Shown: positions 14,500-25,690 of the stretch, one piece after another | Position numbering within the stretch: the first letter of the stretch is position 1 | How the letters are laid out: every line of letters starts with the position of its first letter | NCBI GenBank assembly: GCA_022829145.1 | Contig: CM040744.1 | Span: forward strand, 6,855,001 to 6,919,000 | Length of the DNA: 64,000 nucleotides | Source: Albula goreensis | Taxonomy: Eukaryota; Chordata; Actinopteri; Albuliformes; Albulidae | Direction of reading: 5' to 3' | Notes under the pieces: generated by a model | Told to the model about the DNA's origin: nothing | Databases searched by the model: none | The model's input: the letters and a program-made list of their open reading frames with translations, nothing else | Program-made: the position numbers and the translations under genes

Positions 14500-14775
14500 A
14501 TGAGTTGATCTCACAACCAAAAAAACTTAAGCCGCGGACCTGAAAAAAGGATGAAAAATCGGACCCCCAACAATTCTTGATTTTTCTGCTTAAAATGATT
14601 GGACAGTACCTGCTGATAGTGGATACGAAGAAAATAGGAACCAGGAATGGATTAAATGGGAGAAAACTCAAGGAATCAATTGAGCCCACAACTGAAAAAA
14701 AGCAAGTCGCGGACCTGAAAAAGTATGAAAAATCCGACCCCAACAATTCTTGATTTTTTTGCTTAAAATGATTGG
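14500..14775 (-). repeat. Duplicated module D5, copy a
   Basis: About one and a half monomers sharing a series of uncommon variants with 16780-17045: CAACCAAAAAAACTTAAG, AAGGATGAAAAATCGG (usual GTATG), AACTCAAGGAATCAATTG, GTCGCGG and TTTTTTGCTT (usual TTTTTCTGCTT). Offset is about 2276 bp, or 13 monomers. The AACTCAAGGAATCAATTG form also occurs near 1.5 and 11.5 kb. Confidence 0.75.
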
Positions 14776-16779
14776 ACAGTACCTGCTGATAGTGGATACG
14801 AAGAAAATAGGAACCAGGAATGGATTAAATGGGAGAAAACGCAAGGAATGAGTTGAGCCCACAACCGAAAAAACGTAAGCCGCGGACCTGAAAAAGTATG
14901 AAAAATCGGACCCCCAACAATACTTGATTTTTCTGCTTAAAATGATTGGACAGTACTTGCTGATAGTGGATACGAAGAAAATAGGATCAAGGAATGGATT
15001 AAATGGGAGAAAACGCAAGGAATCAGTTGAGCCCACAACCTGGTAAAAAAAAAAACATAAGCCACGAAGGACCTTGAAAAAGGATGAAAAATGGACCCCA
15101 ACAATTCTTGATTTTTCTGCTTAAAATGATTGGACAGTACTTGCTGATAGTGGATACGGAAGAAAATAGGATCAGGAATGGATTAAATGGGAGAAAACGC
15201 AAGGATTGAGTTGAGCTCACAACCGAAAAAAAACGTAAGCCGCGGACCTGAAAAAGTATGAAAAATCGACCCCAACAATTCTTGATTTTTCTGCTTAAAA
15301 TGATTGGACAGTACTTGCAGATAGTGGATACGAAGAAAATAGGAACCAGGAATGGATTAAATGGGAGAAAACGCAAGGAATGAGTTGAGCCCACAACCGA
15401 AAAAACGTAAGCTGCGGACCTGAAAAAAGTCTGAAAATCCGACCCCAACAATTCTTGATTTTTCTGCTTAAAATGATTGGACAGTACTTGCTGACAGTGG
15501 AACGAAGAAAATAGGAATCAGGAATGGATTAAATGGGAGAAAACGCAAGGAATGAGTTGAGCTCACAACCGAAAAAAAAACGAAGTCCGTGGACCTGAAA
15601 AAAGTATGAAAAATCCGACCCCAACAATTCTTGATTTTTCTGCTTAAAATGATTGGACAGTACCTGCTGATAGTGGATACGAAGAAAATAGGAACCAGGA
15701 ATGGATTAAATGGGAGAAAACGCAAAGGAATGAGTTGAGCCCACAACCAAAAAAACATAAGCCGCGGACCTGAAAAAGTATGAAAAAATCGGACCACCTG
15801 CAATCTTGATTTTTCTGCTTAAAATGATTGGACAGTACTTGCAGATAGTGGATCTGAAGAAAATAGGAACCAGGAATGGATTAATGGGAGAAAACGCAAG
15901 GAATGAGTTGAGCTCACAACCGAAAAAAACGTAAGCCGCGGACCTGAAAAAAGTATGAAAAATCCGACCCCCAACAATTCTTGATTTTTCTCCTTAAAAT
16001 GATTGGACAGTACCTGCTGATAGTGGATACGAAGAAAATAGGAACCAGGAATGGATTAAATGGGAGAAAACGCAAGGAATGAATTGAGCCCACAACCGAA
16101 AAAAACGTAAGCCGTGGACCTGAAAAAAGTATGAAAAATCGGACCCCAAACAATTCTTGATTTTTCTGCTTAAAATGATTGGACAGTACTTGCTGACACT
16201 GGAAACGGAGAAAATAGGATCAGGGAATGGATTAAATGGGAGAAAACGCAAGGAATGAGTTGAGCTCACAACCGAAAAAAAACGTAAGCCGCTGACCTGA
16301 AAAAGTATGAAAATCGGACCCCAACAATTCTTGATTTTTCTGCTTAAAATGATTGGACAGTACTTGCAGATAGTGGATACGAAGAAAATAGGAATCCAGG
16401 AATGGATTAAATGGGAGAAAACGCAAGGAATGAGTTGAGCCCACAACCAAAAAAACGTAAGCCGCGGACCTGAAAAAAGTATGAAAAATCGGACCCCAAC
16501 AATACTTGATTTTTCTGCTTAAAATGATTGGACATACCTGCTGATAGTGGATACGAAGAAAATAGGAACCAGGAATGGATTAAATGGGAGAAAACGCAAG
16601 GAATGAGTTGAGCCACAACCGAAAAAACTAAGCCAGCGGACCTGAAAAAAGTATGAAAAATCCGGACCCCCAACAATTCTTGATTTTTCTGCTTAAAATG
16701 ATTGGACAGTACCTGCTGATAGTGGATACGAAGAAAATAGGAACCAGGAATGGATTAAATGGAGAAAACGCAAGGAATG

Positions 16780-17045
16780 AGTTGAGCTCACAACCAAAAA
16801 AACGTAAGCCGGACCTGAAAAAGGATGAAAAATCGGACCCCCAACAATTCTTGATTTTTCTGCTTAAAATGATTGGACAGTACCTGCTGATAGTGGATAC
16901 GGAAGAAAATAGGAACCAGGAATGGATTAAATGGGGAGAAAACTCAAGGAATCAATTGAGCCCACAACTGAAAAAAACGTAAGTCGCGGACCTGAAAAAG
17001 TATGAAAAATCCGACCCCCAACAATTCTTGATTTTTTTGCTTAAA
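16780..17045 (-). repeat. Duplicated module D5, copy b
   Basis: Second copy of the 14500-14775 module, with the same AAGGATG, AACTCAAGGAATCAATTG and TTTTTTGCTT variants in order. It differs by losing CGCG in the first unit (AAGCCGGACC) and by having ACGTAAGTC where copy a has GCAAGTC. Confidence 0.75.
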
Positions 17046-17866
17046 ATGATTGGACAGTACCTGCTGATAGTGGATACGAAGAAAATAGGAACCAGGAATG
17101 GATTAAATGGGAGAAAACGCAAGGAATGAGTTGAGCCCACAAAAAAAAAACGTAAGCCATGGACCTGAAAAAGTATGAAAATCGGACCCCAACAATTCTT
17201 GATTTTTTCTTAAAATGATTGGACAGTACTTGCTGATAGTGGATACGAAGAAAATAGGAATCAAGGAATGGATTAAATGGAGAAAACGCAAGGAATCAGT
17301 TGAGCCCACAACCGAAAAAACATAAGCCGCGGACCTGAAAAAAGGATGAAAATCGGACCCCAACAATTCTTGATTTTTCTGCTTAAAATGATTGGACAGT
17401 ACTTGCTGATAGTGGATATGAAGAAAATAGGATCCAGGAATGGATTAAATGGGAGAAAACGCAAAGGAATGAGTTGAGCTCACAACCGAAAAAACGTAAG
17501 TCGCGGACCTGAAAAAAGTATGAAAAATCCGACCCCCAACAATTCTTGATTTTTCTGCTTAAAATGATTGGACAGTACTTGCTGATAGTGGATACGAAGA
17601 AAATAGGAACCAGGAATGGATTAAATGGGAGAAAACGCAAGAATCAGTTGAGCCCACAACCGAAAAAAAAAACGTAAGCCGCGGACCTGAAAAAAAGTAT
17701 GAAAATCGGACCCCAACAATTCTTGATTTTTCTGCTTAAAATGATTGGACAGTACTTGCTGATAGTGGATACGAAGAAAATAGGAACCAGGAATGGATTA
17801 AATGGGAGAAAACGAAGGAATGAAGTTGAGCCCACAAAAAAAAAAACGAAACCCGCGGACCTGAAA

Positions 17867-18366
17867 NNNNNNNNNNNNNNNNNNNNNNNNNNNNNNNNNN
17901 NNNNNNNNNNNNNNNNNNNNNNNNNNNNNNNNNNNNNNNNNNNNNNNNNNNNNNNNNNNNNNNNNNNNNNNNNNNNNNNNNNNNNNNNNNNNNNNNNNNN
18001 NNNNNNNNNNNNNNNNNNNNNNNNNNNNNNNNNNNNNNNNNNNNNNNNNNNNNNNNNNNNNNNNNNNNNNNNNNNNNNNNNNNNNNNNNNNNNNNNNNNN
18101 NNNNNNNNNNNNNNNNNNNNNNNNNNNNNNNNNNNNNNNNNNNNNNNNNNNNNNNNNNNNNNNNNNNNNNNNNNNNNNNNNNNNNNNNNNNNNNNNNNNN
18201 NNNNNNNNNNNNNNNNNNNNNNNNNNNNNNNNNNNNNNNNNNNNNNNNNNNNNNNNNNNNNNNNNNNNNNNNNNNNNNNNNNNNNNNNNNNNNNNNNNNN
18301 NNNNNNNNNNNNNNNNNNNNNNNNNNNNNNNNNNNNNNNNNNNNNNNNNNNNNNNNNNNNNNNNNN
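17867..18366. other. Assembly gap, 500 N
   Basis: Exactly 500 N, a placeholder length. Satellite is reverse on the left and forward on the right, so the switch here cannot be told from a mis-oriented contig. Confidence 0.99.
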
Positions 18367-20060
18367 TGTGAGCTCAACTCATTCCTTGCGTTTTCTCCCA
18401 TTTAATCCATTCCTGGTTCCTATTTTCTTCGTTTCCACTGTCAGCAAGTACTGTCCAATCATTTTAAGCAGAAAAATCAAGAATTGTTGGGGGTCCGATT
18501 TTTCATACTTTTTTCAGGTCCGCGGCTTACGTTTTTTCAGTTGTGAGCTCAACTCATTCCTTGCGTTTTCTCCCATTTAATCCATTCCTGGTTCCTATTT
18601 CTTCATATCCACTATCAGCAGGTACTGTCCAATCATTTTAAGCAGAAAAATCAAGAATTGTTGGGGGTCCGATTTTTCATACTTTTTTCAGGTCCGCGGC
18701 TTACGTTTTTTCGGTTGTGGGCTCAACTCATTCCTTGCGTTTTCTCCCATTTAATCCATTCCTGTTCCTATTTTCTTCGTATCCACTATCAGCAGGTACT
18801 GTCCAATCATTTTAAGCAGAAAAATCAAGAATTGTTGGGGTCCGATTTTTCATACTTTTTTCAGGTCCGCGGCTTACTTTTTTTTCAGTTGTGGCTCAAC
18901 TCATTCCTTGCGTTTTCTCCCATTTAATCCATTCCTTGATCCTATTTTCTTCGTATCCACTATCAGCAGGTACTGTCCAATCATTTTAAGCAGAAAAATC
19001 AAGAATTGTTGGGGGTCCGATTTTCATACTTTTTCAGGTCCGCGCTTACGTTTTTTTCAGTTGTGGGCTCAACTCATTCCTTGCGTTTTCTCCCATTTAA
19101 TCCATTCCTGGTTCCTATTTTCTTCGTATCCACTATCAGCAGGTACTGTCCAATCATTTTAAGCAGAAAAATCAAGAATTGTTGGGGGTCCGATTTTCAT
19201 ACTTTTTTCAGGTCCGCGACTTACGTTTTTTCAGTTGTGAGGCTCAACTCATTTCCTTGCGTTTTCTCCCATTTAATCCATTCCTGGTTCCTATTTTCTT
19301 CGTTTCCACTATCAGCAAGTACTGTCCAATCATTTTAAGCAGAAAAATCAAGAATTGTTGGGGGTCCGATTTTTCATACTTTTTTTCAGGTCCGCGACTT
19401 ACGTTTTTTTTCAGTTGTGAGCTCAACTCATTCCTTGCGTTTTCTCCCATTTAATCCATTCCTGGTTCCTATTTTTCTTCATATCCACTATCAGCAGGTA
19501 CTGTCCAATCATTTTAAGCAGAAAAATCAAGAATTGTTGGGGTCCGATTTTTCATACTTTTTCAGGTCCGCGGCTTACGTTTTTTCAGTTGTGGGCTCTC
19601 AACTGATTCCTTGCGTTTTCTCCCATTTAATCCATTCCTTGATTCCTATTTTCTTCGTATCCACTATCAGCAGGTACTGTCCAATCATTTTAAGCAGAAA
19701 AATCAAAAATTTGTTGGGGTCGGATTTTTTCATTTTTTTCAGGTCCGCGCTTGCTTTTTTTTTTCGGTTGTGGGCTCAATTCATTCCTTTGCGTTTTCTC
19801 CCATTTAATCCATTCCTGGTTCCTATTTTCTTCGTCTCACTGTCAGCAGGTACTGTCCAATCATTTTAAGCAGAAAAAATCAAGTATTGTTGGGGTCCGA
19901 TTTTTCATACTTTTTTCAGGTCCGCGGCTTACGTTTTTTCAGTTGTGGGCTCAACTCATTCCTTGCGTTTTCTCCCATTTAATCCATTCCTGGTTCCTAT
20001 TTTCTTCGTTTCCACTATCAGCAGGTACTGTCCAATCATTTTAAGCAGAAAAATCAAGAA

Positions 20061-20640
20061 TTGTTGGGGGTCCGATTTTTCAGACTTTTTTCAGGTCCGC
20101 GGCTTACGTTTTTTTCGGTTGTGGGCTCAACTGATTCCTTGCGTTTTCTCCCATTTAATCCATTCCTTTATCCTATTTTCTTCGTATCCACTATCAGCAG
20201 GTACTGTCCAATCATTTTAAGCAGAAAAATGAAGAATTGTTGGGGGTCCGATTTTCATACTTTTTCAGGTCCGCGGCTTACGTTTTTTCAGTTGTGGGCT
20301 GAATTCATTCCTTGCATTTTCTCCCATTTAATCCATTCCTGGTTCCTATTTTCTTCGTATCCACTATCCGCAGGTACTGTCCAATCATTTTAAGCAGAAA
20401 AATCAAGTATTGTTGGTGGTCCGATTTTTCATACTTTTTTCAGGTCCGCGACTTGCTTTTTTTCAGTTGTGGGCTCAATTCATTCCTTGCGTTTTCTCCC
20501 ATTTAATCCATTCCTGGTTCCTATTTTCTTCGTATCCACTATCAGCAGGTACTGTCCAATCATTTTAAGCAGAAAAATCAAGAATTGTTGGGGTCCGATT
20601 TTTCATACTTTTTTCAGGTCCGCGGCTTACGTTTTTTTTC
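20061..20640 (+). repeat. Three-monomer module D3, copy a
   Basis: Three consecutive unusual monomers: one with CTGATTCC, CCTTTATCC and ATGAAGAATTG; one with GGGCTGAATTC and TTGCATTTTC; one with GACTTGC and GGGCTCAATTC. The same series recurs at 28840-29420 and, slightly altered, at 34610-35185. GGGCTGAATTC starts at 20296, 29082 and 34843. The rare CTATCCGCAGG form (about 20365) appears inverted at about 40166 and 40341. Confidence 0.82.
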
Positions 20641-20744
20641 GGTTGTGGGCTCAACTCATTCCTTGCGTTTTCTCCCATTTAATCCATTCCTGGTTCCTAT
20701 TTTCTTCGATATCCACTATCAGCAGGTACTGTCCAATCATTTTA

Positions 20745-21150
20745 AGCAAAAAAATCAAGAATTGTTGAGGGTCGATTTTTCATACTTTTTCAGGTCCGCG
20801 ACTTGCTTTTTTTCAGTTGTGGGCTCAATTGATTCCTTGAGTTTTCTCCCATTTAATCCATTCCTGGTTCCTATTTTCTTCGTATCCACTATCAGCAGGT
20901 ACTGTCCAATCATTTTAAGCAGAAAAATCAAGAATTGTTGGGGTCCGATTTTTCATACTTTTTTCAGGTCCGCGACTTACGTTTTTTCGGTTGTGGGCTC
21001 TACTCATTCATTGCATTTTCTCCCATTTAATCCATTCCTGGTTCCTATTTTCTTCATATCCACTATCAGCAGGTACTGTCCAATCATTTTAAGTAGAAAA
21101 ATCAAGTATTGTTGGGGGTCCGATTTTTCAGACTTTTTTCAGGTCCGCGC
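20745..21150 (+). repeat. Module matching 11190-11610 in opposite orientation
   Basis: Contains GCAAAAAAATCAAG and TTGTTGAGGGTCG, GACTTGC with CAATTGATTCCTTGAG, CTCTACTCATTCATTGCAT, then AGTATTGTTGGGGG with a TTTCAGAC ending. Each is the complement of a variant at 11.19-11.61 kb, in matching reversed order. It is therefore an inverted copy of that module as the scaffold is presently oriented. Confidence 0.78.
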
Positions 21151-22984
21151 GACTTACGTTTTTTTTTCGGTTGTGGGCTCAACTCATTCCTTTGCATTTT
21201 CTCCCATTTAATCCATTCCTGGTTCCTATTTTCTTCGTATCCACTATCAGCAGGTACTGTCCAATCATTTTAAGCAGAAAAATCAAGAATTGTTGGGGTC
21301 CGATTTTTCATACTTTTTCAGGTCCGCGGCTTACGTTTTTTTCTGTTGTGAGCTCAACTCATTCCTTGCGTTTTCTCCCATTTAATCCATTCCTTGATCC
21401 TATTTTCTTCGTATCCACTATCAGCAGGTACTGTCCAATCATTTTAAGCAGAAAAAATCAAGTATTGTTGGGGTCCGGATTTTTCATACTTTTTTCAGGT
21501 CCGCGGCTTACGTTTATTTCGGTTGTGGTCTGAACTGATTCATTGCGTTTTCTCCCATTTAATCCATTCCTTGATCCTATTTTCTTCGTATCCACTATCA
21601 GCAGGTACTGTCCAATCATTTTAAGCAGAAAAATCAAGAATTGTTGGGGTCCGATTTTTCATACTTTTTCAGGTCCGCGGCTTACGTTTTTTTTTTGGTT
21701 GTGGGCTCAACTCATTCCTTGCGTTTTCTCCCATTTAATCCATTCCTTGATCCTATTTTCTTCGTATCCACTATCAGCAGGTACTGTCCAATCATTTTAA
21801 GCAGAAAAATCAAGAATTGTTGGGGTCCGATTTTTCATACTTTTTCAGGTCCGCGGCTTACGTTTTTTCGGTTTGGGCTAAACTCATTCTTTGCGTTTTC
21901 TCCCATTTAATCCATTCCTGGTTCCTATTTTCTCCGTTTCCACTATCAGCAGTACTGTCCAATCATTTTAAGCAGAAAAATCAAGAATTGTTGGGGGTCG
22001 GATTTTTCATACTTTTTTCAGGTCCGCGGCTTACGTTTTTTTCGGTTGTGAGCTGAACTCATTCCTTGCGTTTTCTCCCATTTAATCCATTCCTAGTTCC
22101 TATTTTCTTCGTATCCACTATCAGCAGGTACTGTCCAATCATTTTAAGTAGAAAAATCAAGTATTGTTGGGGGTCCGATTTTTCATACTTTTTTCAGGTC
22201 CGGCTTACGTTTTTTTTTAGGTTGTGGGCTCAATTCATTCCTTGCGTTTTCTCCCATTTAATCCATTCCTGTTTCCTATTTTCTTCGTATCCACTGTCAG
22301 CAAGTACTGTCCAATCATATTAAGCAGAAAAATCAAGAATTGCTGGGGGTCTGATTTTTCATACTTTTTTCAGGTCCGCGCTTACGTTTTTTTTTTTCGG
22401 TTGTGTGGCTCAACTGATTCCTTGCGTTTTCTCCCATTTAATCCATTCCTGGTTCCTATTTTCTTCGTATCCACTATCAGCAGGTACTGTCCAATCATTT
22501 TAAGCAGAAAAATGAAGAATTGTTGAGGGTCGGATTTTTCATACTTTTTTCAGGTCCGCGACTTGCTTTTTTTTCAGTTGTGGGCTCAACTCATTCCTTT
22601 GCGTTTTCTCCCATTTAATCCATTCCTGGTTCCTATTTTCTTCGTATCCACTATCAGCAGGTACTGTCCAATCATTTTAAGCAGAAAAATCAAGAATTGT
22701 TGGGGTCCGATTTTTCATACTTTTTTCAGGTCCGCGGCTTACGTTTTTTTTCAGTTGTGAGGCTCAACTCATTCATTGCATTTTCTCCCATTTAATCCAT
22801 TCCTGGTTCCTATTTTCTTCATATCCACTATCAGCAGGTACTGTCCAATCATTTTAAGTAGAAAAATCAAGTATTGTTGGGGGTCCGATTTTTCAGACTT
22901 TTTTCAGGTCCGCGGCTTACGTTTTTTTCGGTTGTGGGCTGTACTCATTCATTGCATTTTCTCCCATTTAATCCATTCCTGGTT

Positions 22985-23165
22985 CCTATTTTCTTCATAT
23001 CCACTATCAGCGGGTATTGTCCAATCATTTTAAGCAGAAAAATCAAGAATTGTTGGGGGTCGGATTTTTCATACTTTTTTCAGGTCCGCGGCTTACGTTT
23101 TTTTCGGTTGTGAGCTCAACTGATTCCTTGCGTTTTCTCCCATGTAATCCATTCCTTGATCCTAT
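22985..23165 (+). repeat. Monomer matching 11985-12165 in opposite orientation
   Basis: Carries CAGCGGGTATTGTCC (from about 23008), whose complement GGACAATACCCGCTG lies at 12138. It also shares CTTCATATCC, GTCGGATTTTT, GAGCTCAACTGATTCC and CATGTAATCC with CCTTGATCC. I saw the CGGGTATTG form only at these two places. Confidence 0.75.
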
Positions 23166-25509
23166 TTTCTTCGTATCCACTATCAGCAGGTACTGTCCAA
23201 TCATTTTAAGCAGAAAAATCAAGTATTGTTGGGGGTCGGATTTTTCATACTTTTTTCAGGTCCGCGGCTTACGTTTATTTCGGTTGTGGTCTGAACTGAT
23301 TCATTGCGTTTTCTCCCATTTAATCCATTCCTTGATCCTATTTTCTTCGTATCCACTATCAGCAGGTACTGTCCAATCATTTTAAGCAAAAAATCAAGAA
23401 TTGTTGGGGGTCCGATTTTTCATACTTTTTTCAGGTCCGCGGCTTACGTTTTTTTTCGTTGTGGCTCAACTCATTCCTTGCGTTTTCTCCCATTTAATCC
23501 ATTCCTTGATCCTATTTTCTTCGTATCCACTATCAGCAGGTACTGTCCAATCATTTTAAGCAGAAAAATCAAGATTGTTGGGGTCCGATTTTTCATACTT
23601 TTTTCAGGTCCGCGGCTTACGTTTTTTCGGTTGTGGTCTCAACTCATTCCTTGCGTTTTCTCCCATTTAATCCATTCCTTGATCCTATTTTCTTCGTATC
23701 CACTATCAGCAGGTACTGTCCAATCATTTTAAGCAGAAAAATCAAGAATTGTTGGGGGTCCGATTTTTCATACTTTTTTCAGGTCCGCGGCTTACGTTTT
23801 TTTCAGTTGTGAGCTCAACTCATTCCTTGCGTTTTCTCCCATTTAATCCATTCCTTGATCCTATTTTCTTCGTTTCCACTATCAGCAGGTACTGTCCAAT
23901 CATTTTAAGCAGAAAAATCAAGAATTGTTTGGGGTCCGATTTTTCATACTTTTTTCAGGTCCGCGGCTTACGTTTTTTTTCTGTTGTGAGCTCAACTCAT
24001 TCCTTGCGTTTTCTCCCATTTAATCCATTCCTGGTTCCTATTTTCTTCGTATCCACTATCAGCAGGTACTGTCCAATCATTTTAAGCAGAAAAAATCAAG
24101 AATTGTTGGGGGTCCGATTTTTCATACTTTTTTCAGGTCCGCGGCTTACGTTTTTTTCAGTTGTGAGCTCAACTCATTCCTTGCGTTTTCTCCCATTTAA
24201 TCCATTCCTGGTTCCTATTTTCTTCGTTTCCACTGTCAGCAGGTACTGTCCAATCATTTTAAGCAGAAAAATCAAGAATTGTTTGGGGTCCGATTTTTCA
24301 TACTTTTTTCAGGTCCGCGCTTACGTTTTTTCAGTTGTGGGCTCAACTCATTCCTTGCGTTTTCTCCCATTTAATCCATTCCTGGTTCCTATTTTCTTTC
24401 GTATCCACTATCAGCAGGTACTGTCCAATCATTTTAAGCAGAAAAATCAAGAATTGTTGGGTCCGATTTTTCATACTTTTTTCAGGTCCGACTTACGTTT
24501 TTTTTCGGTTGTGGGCTCAACTCATTCCTTGCGTTTTCTCCCATTTAATCCATTCCTGGTTCCTATTTTCTTCGTATCCACTATCAGCAGGTACTGTCCA
24601 ATCATTTTAAGCAGAAAAATCAAGAATTGTTGGGGTCCGATTTTTCATACTTTTTTTCAGGTCCGCGGCTTACGTTTTTTTTCAGTTGTGGGCACAACTC
24701 ATTCCTTGCGTTTTCTCCCATTTAATCCATTCCTGGTTCCTATTTTCTTCGTATCCACTATCAGCAGGTACTGTCCAATCATTTTAAGCAGAAAAATCAA
24801 GAATTGTTGGGGGTCCGATTTTTCATACTTTTTTCAGGTCCGCGGCTTACGTTTTTTTCGGTTGTGAGCTCAACTCAATCCTTGCGTTTTCTCCCATTTA
24901 ATCCATTCTTGTTCCTATTTTCTTCGTATCCACTATCAGCAGGTACTGTCCAATCATTTTAAGCAGAAAAATCAAGAATTGCTGGGGGTCCGATTTTTCA
25001 TACTTTTTTCAGGTCCGCGGCTTACGTTTTTTTCAGTTGTGGGCTCAACTCATTCCTTGCGTTTTCTCCCATTTAATCCATTCCTGGTTCCTATTTTCTT
25101 CGTATCCACTATCAGCAGGTACTGTCCAATCATTTTAAGCAAAAAAATGAAGAATTGTTGGGGGTCCGATTTTTCATACTTTTTCAGATCCGCGACTTGC
25201 TTTTTTTCAGTTGTGGGCTCAATTGATTCCTTGATTTTTCTCCCATTTAATCCATTCCTGGTTCCTATTTTCTTCGTATCCACTATCAGCAGGTACTGTC
25301 CAATCATTTTAAGCAGAAAAATCAAGAATTGTTCGGGGTCGGATTTTTCATACTTTTTTCAGGTCCGTGGCTTACGTTTTTTTCGGTTGTGGGCTCAACT
25401 GATTCCTTGCGTTTTCTCCCATGTAATCCATTCCTTGATCCTATTTTCTTTGTATCCACTATCAGCAGGTACTGTCCAATCATTTTAAGCAGAAAAATCA
25501 AGAATTGTT

Positions 25510-25690
25510 GGGGGTTGGATTTTTAATACTTTTTTCAGGTTCGCGGCATACGTTTTTTTCAGTTGTGGGCTCAACTCATTCCTTCTGTTTTCTCCCATTT
25601 AATCCATTCCTGGTTCCTATTTTCTTCGTATCCAATATCAGCAAGTACTGTCCAATCATTTTTAAGCAGAAAAATCAAGATTTGTTGGGG
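25510..25690 (+). repeat. Monomer matching 13684-13870 in opposite orientation
   Basis: Carries GGTTCGCGG, CATTCCTTCTG, CCAATATCAGCAAG, CATTTTTAAG and CAAGATTTG, all complementary to variants in the 13.68-13.87 kb monomer. Related CCTTCTG or CCAATATCAG monomers occur near 28.0 and 38.0 kb. Confidence 0.7.

Larger units (their letters stand above)
598..17866 (-). repeat. Satellite array block 1, about 98 monomers, reverse
   Basis: Continuous head-to-tail copies of the ~176-bp monomer in the A-rich orientation, 17,269 bp, with no non-satellite insertion seen. The usual order is GGAATGGATTAAATGGGAG, AAGGAATGAGTTGAG, a CAACCG A-run, CCGCGGACCTG, an A-run with GTATG, CGGACCCC, CAACAATTC, TTTTTCTGCTTAAAATG, ATTGGACAGTAC. 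Most monomers carry CAACCG before the long A run; by eye only about one in seven has CAACTG. Linked variants such as GACAGTGGAAACGGAG with GGATCAAGG recur (near 3.38, 5.47, 6.87, 12.86 and 13.21 kb). Unit length mostly varies by 1-3 bp in the A runs and in CCCC/CCCCC. Confidence 0.97.

Noticed and set aside
598-17866. A single regular higher-order repeat
   Set aside because: Recurring variant series have offsets of about 9.99, 5.76, 4.39, 3.17, 2.46 and 2.28 kb with no common period, so I describe irregular segmental duplications instead.
23749-24867. Long open reading frame (372 codons), with others of 225-347 codons at 4578-5255, 46293-47336, 49450-50427 and 54332-55306
   Set aside because: The predicted peptides are translations of the satellite in rotating frames. 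The unit is 176 bp, not a multiple of 3; a TAA in TTTTAAG closes one frame per unit, and long frames exist only where 1-bp indels shift past it. Many of these frames open with TTG or GTG, there is no codon-level conservation, and single-base indels are everywhere.
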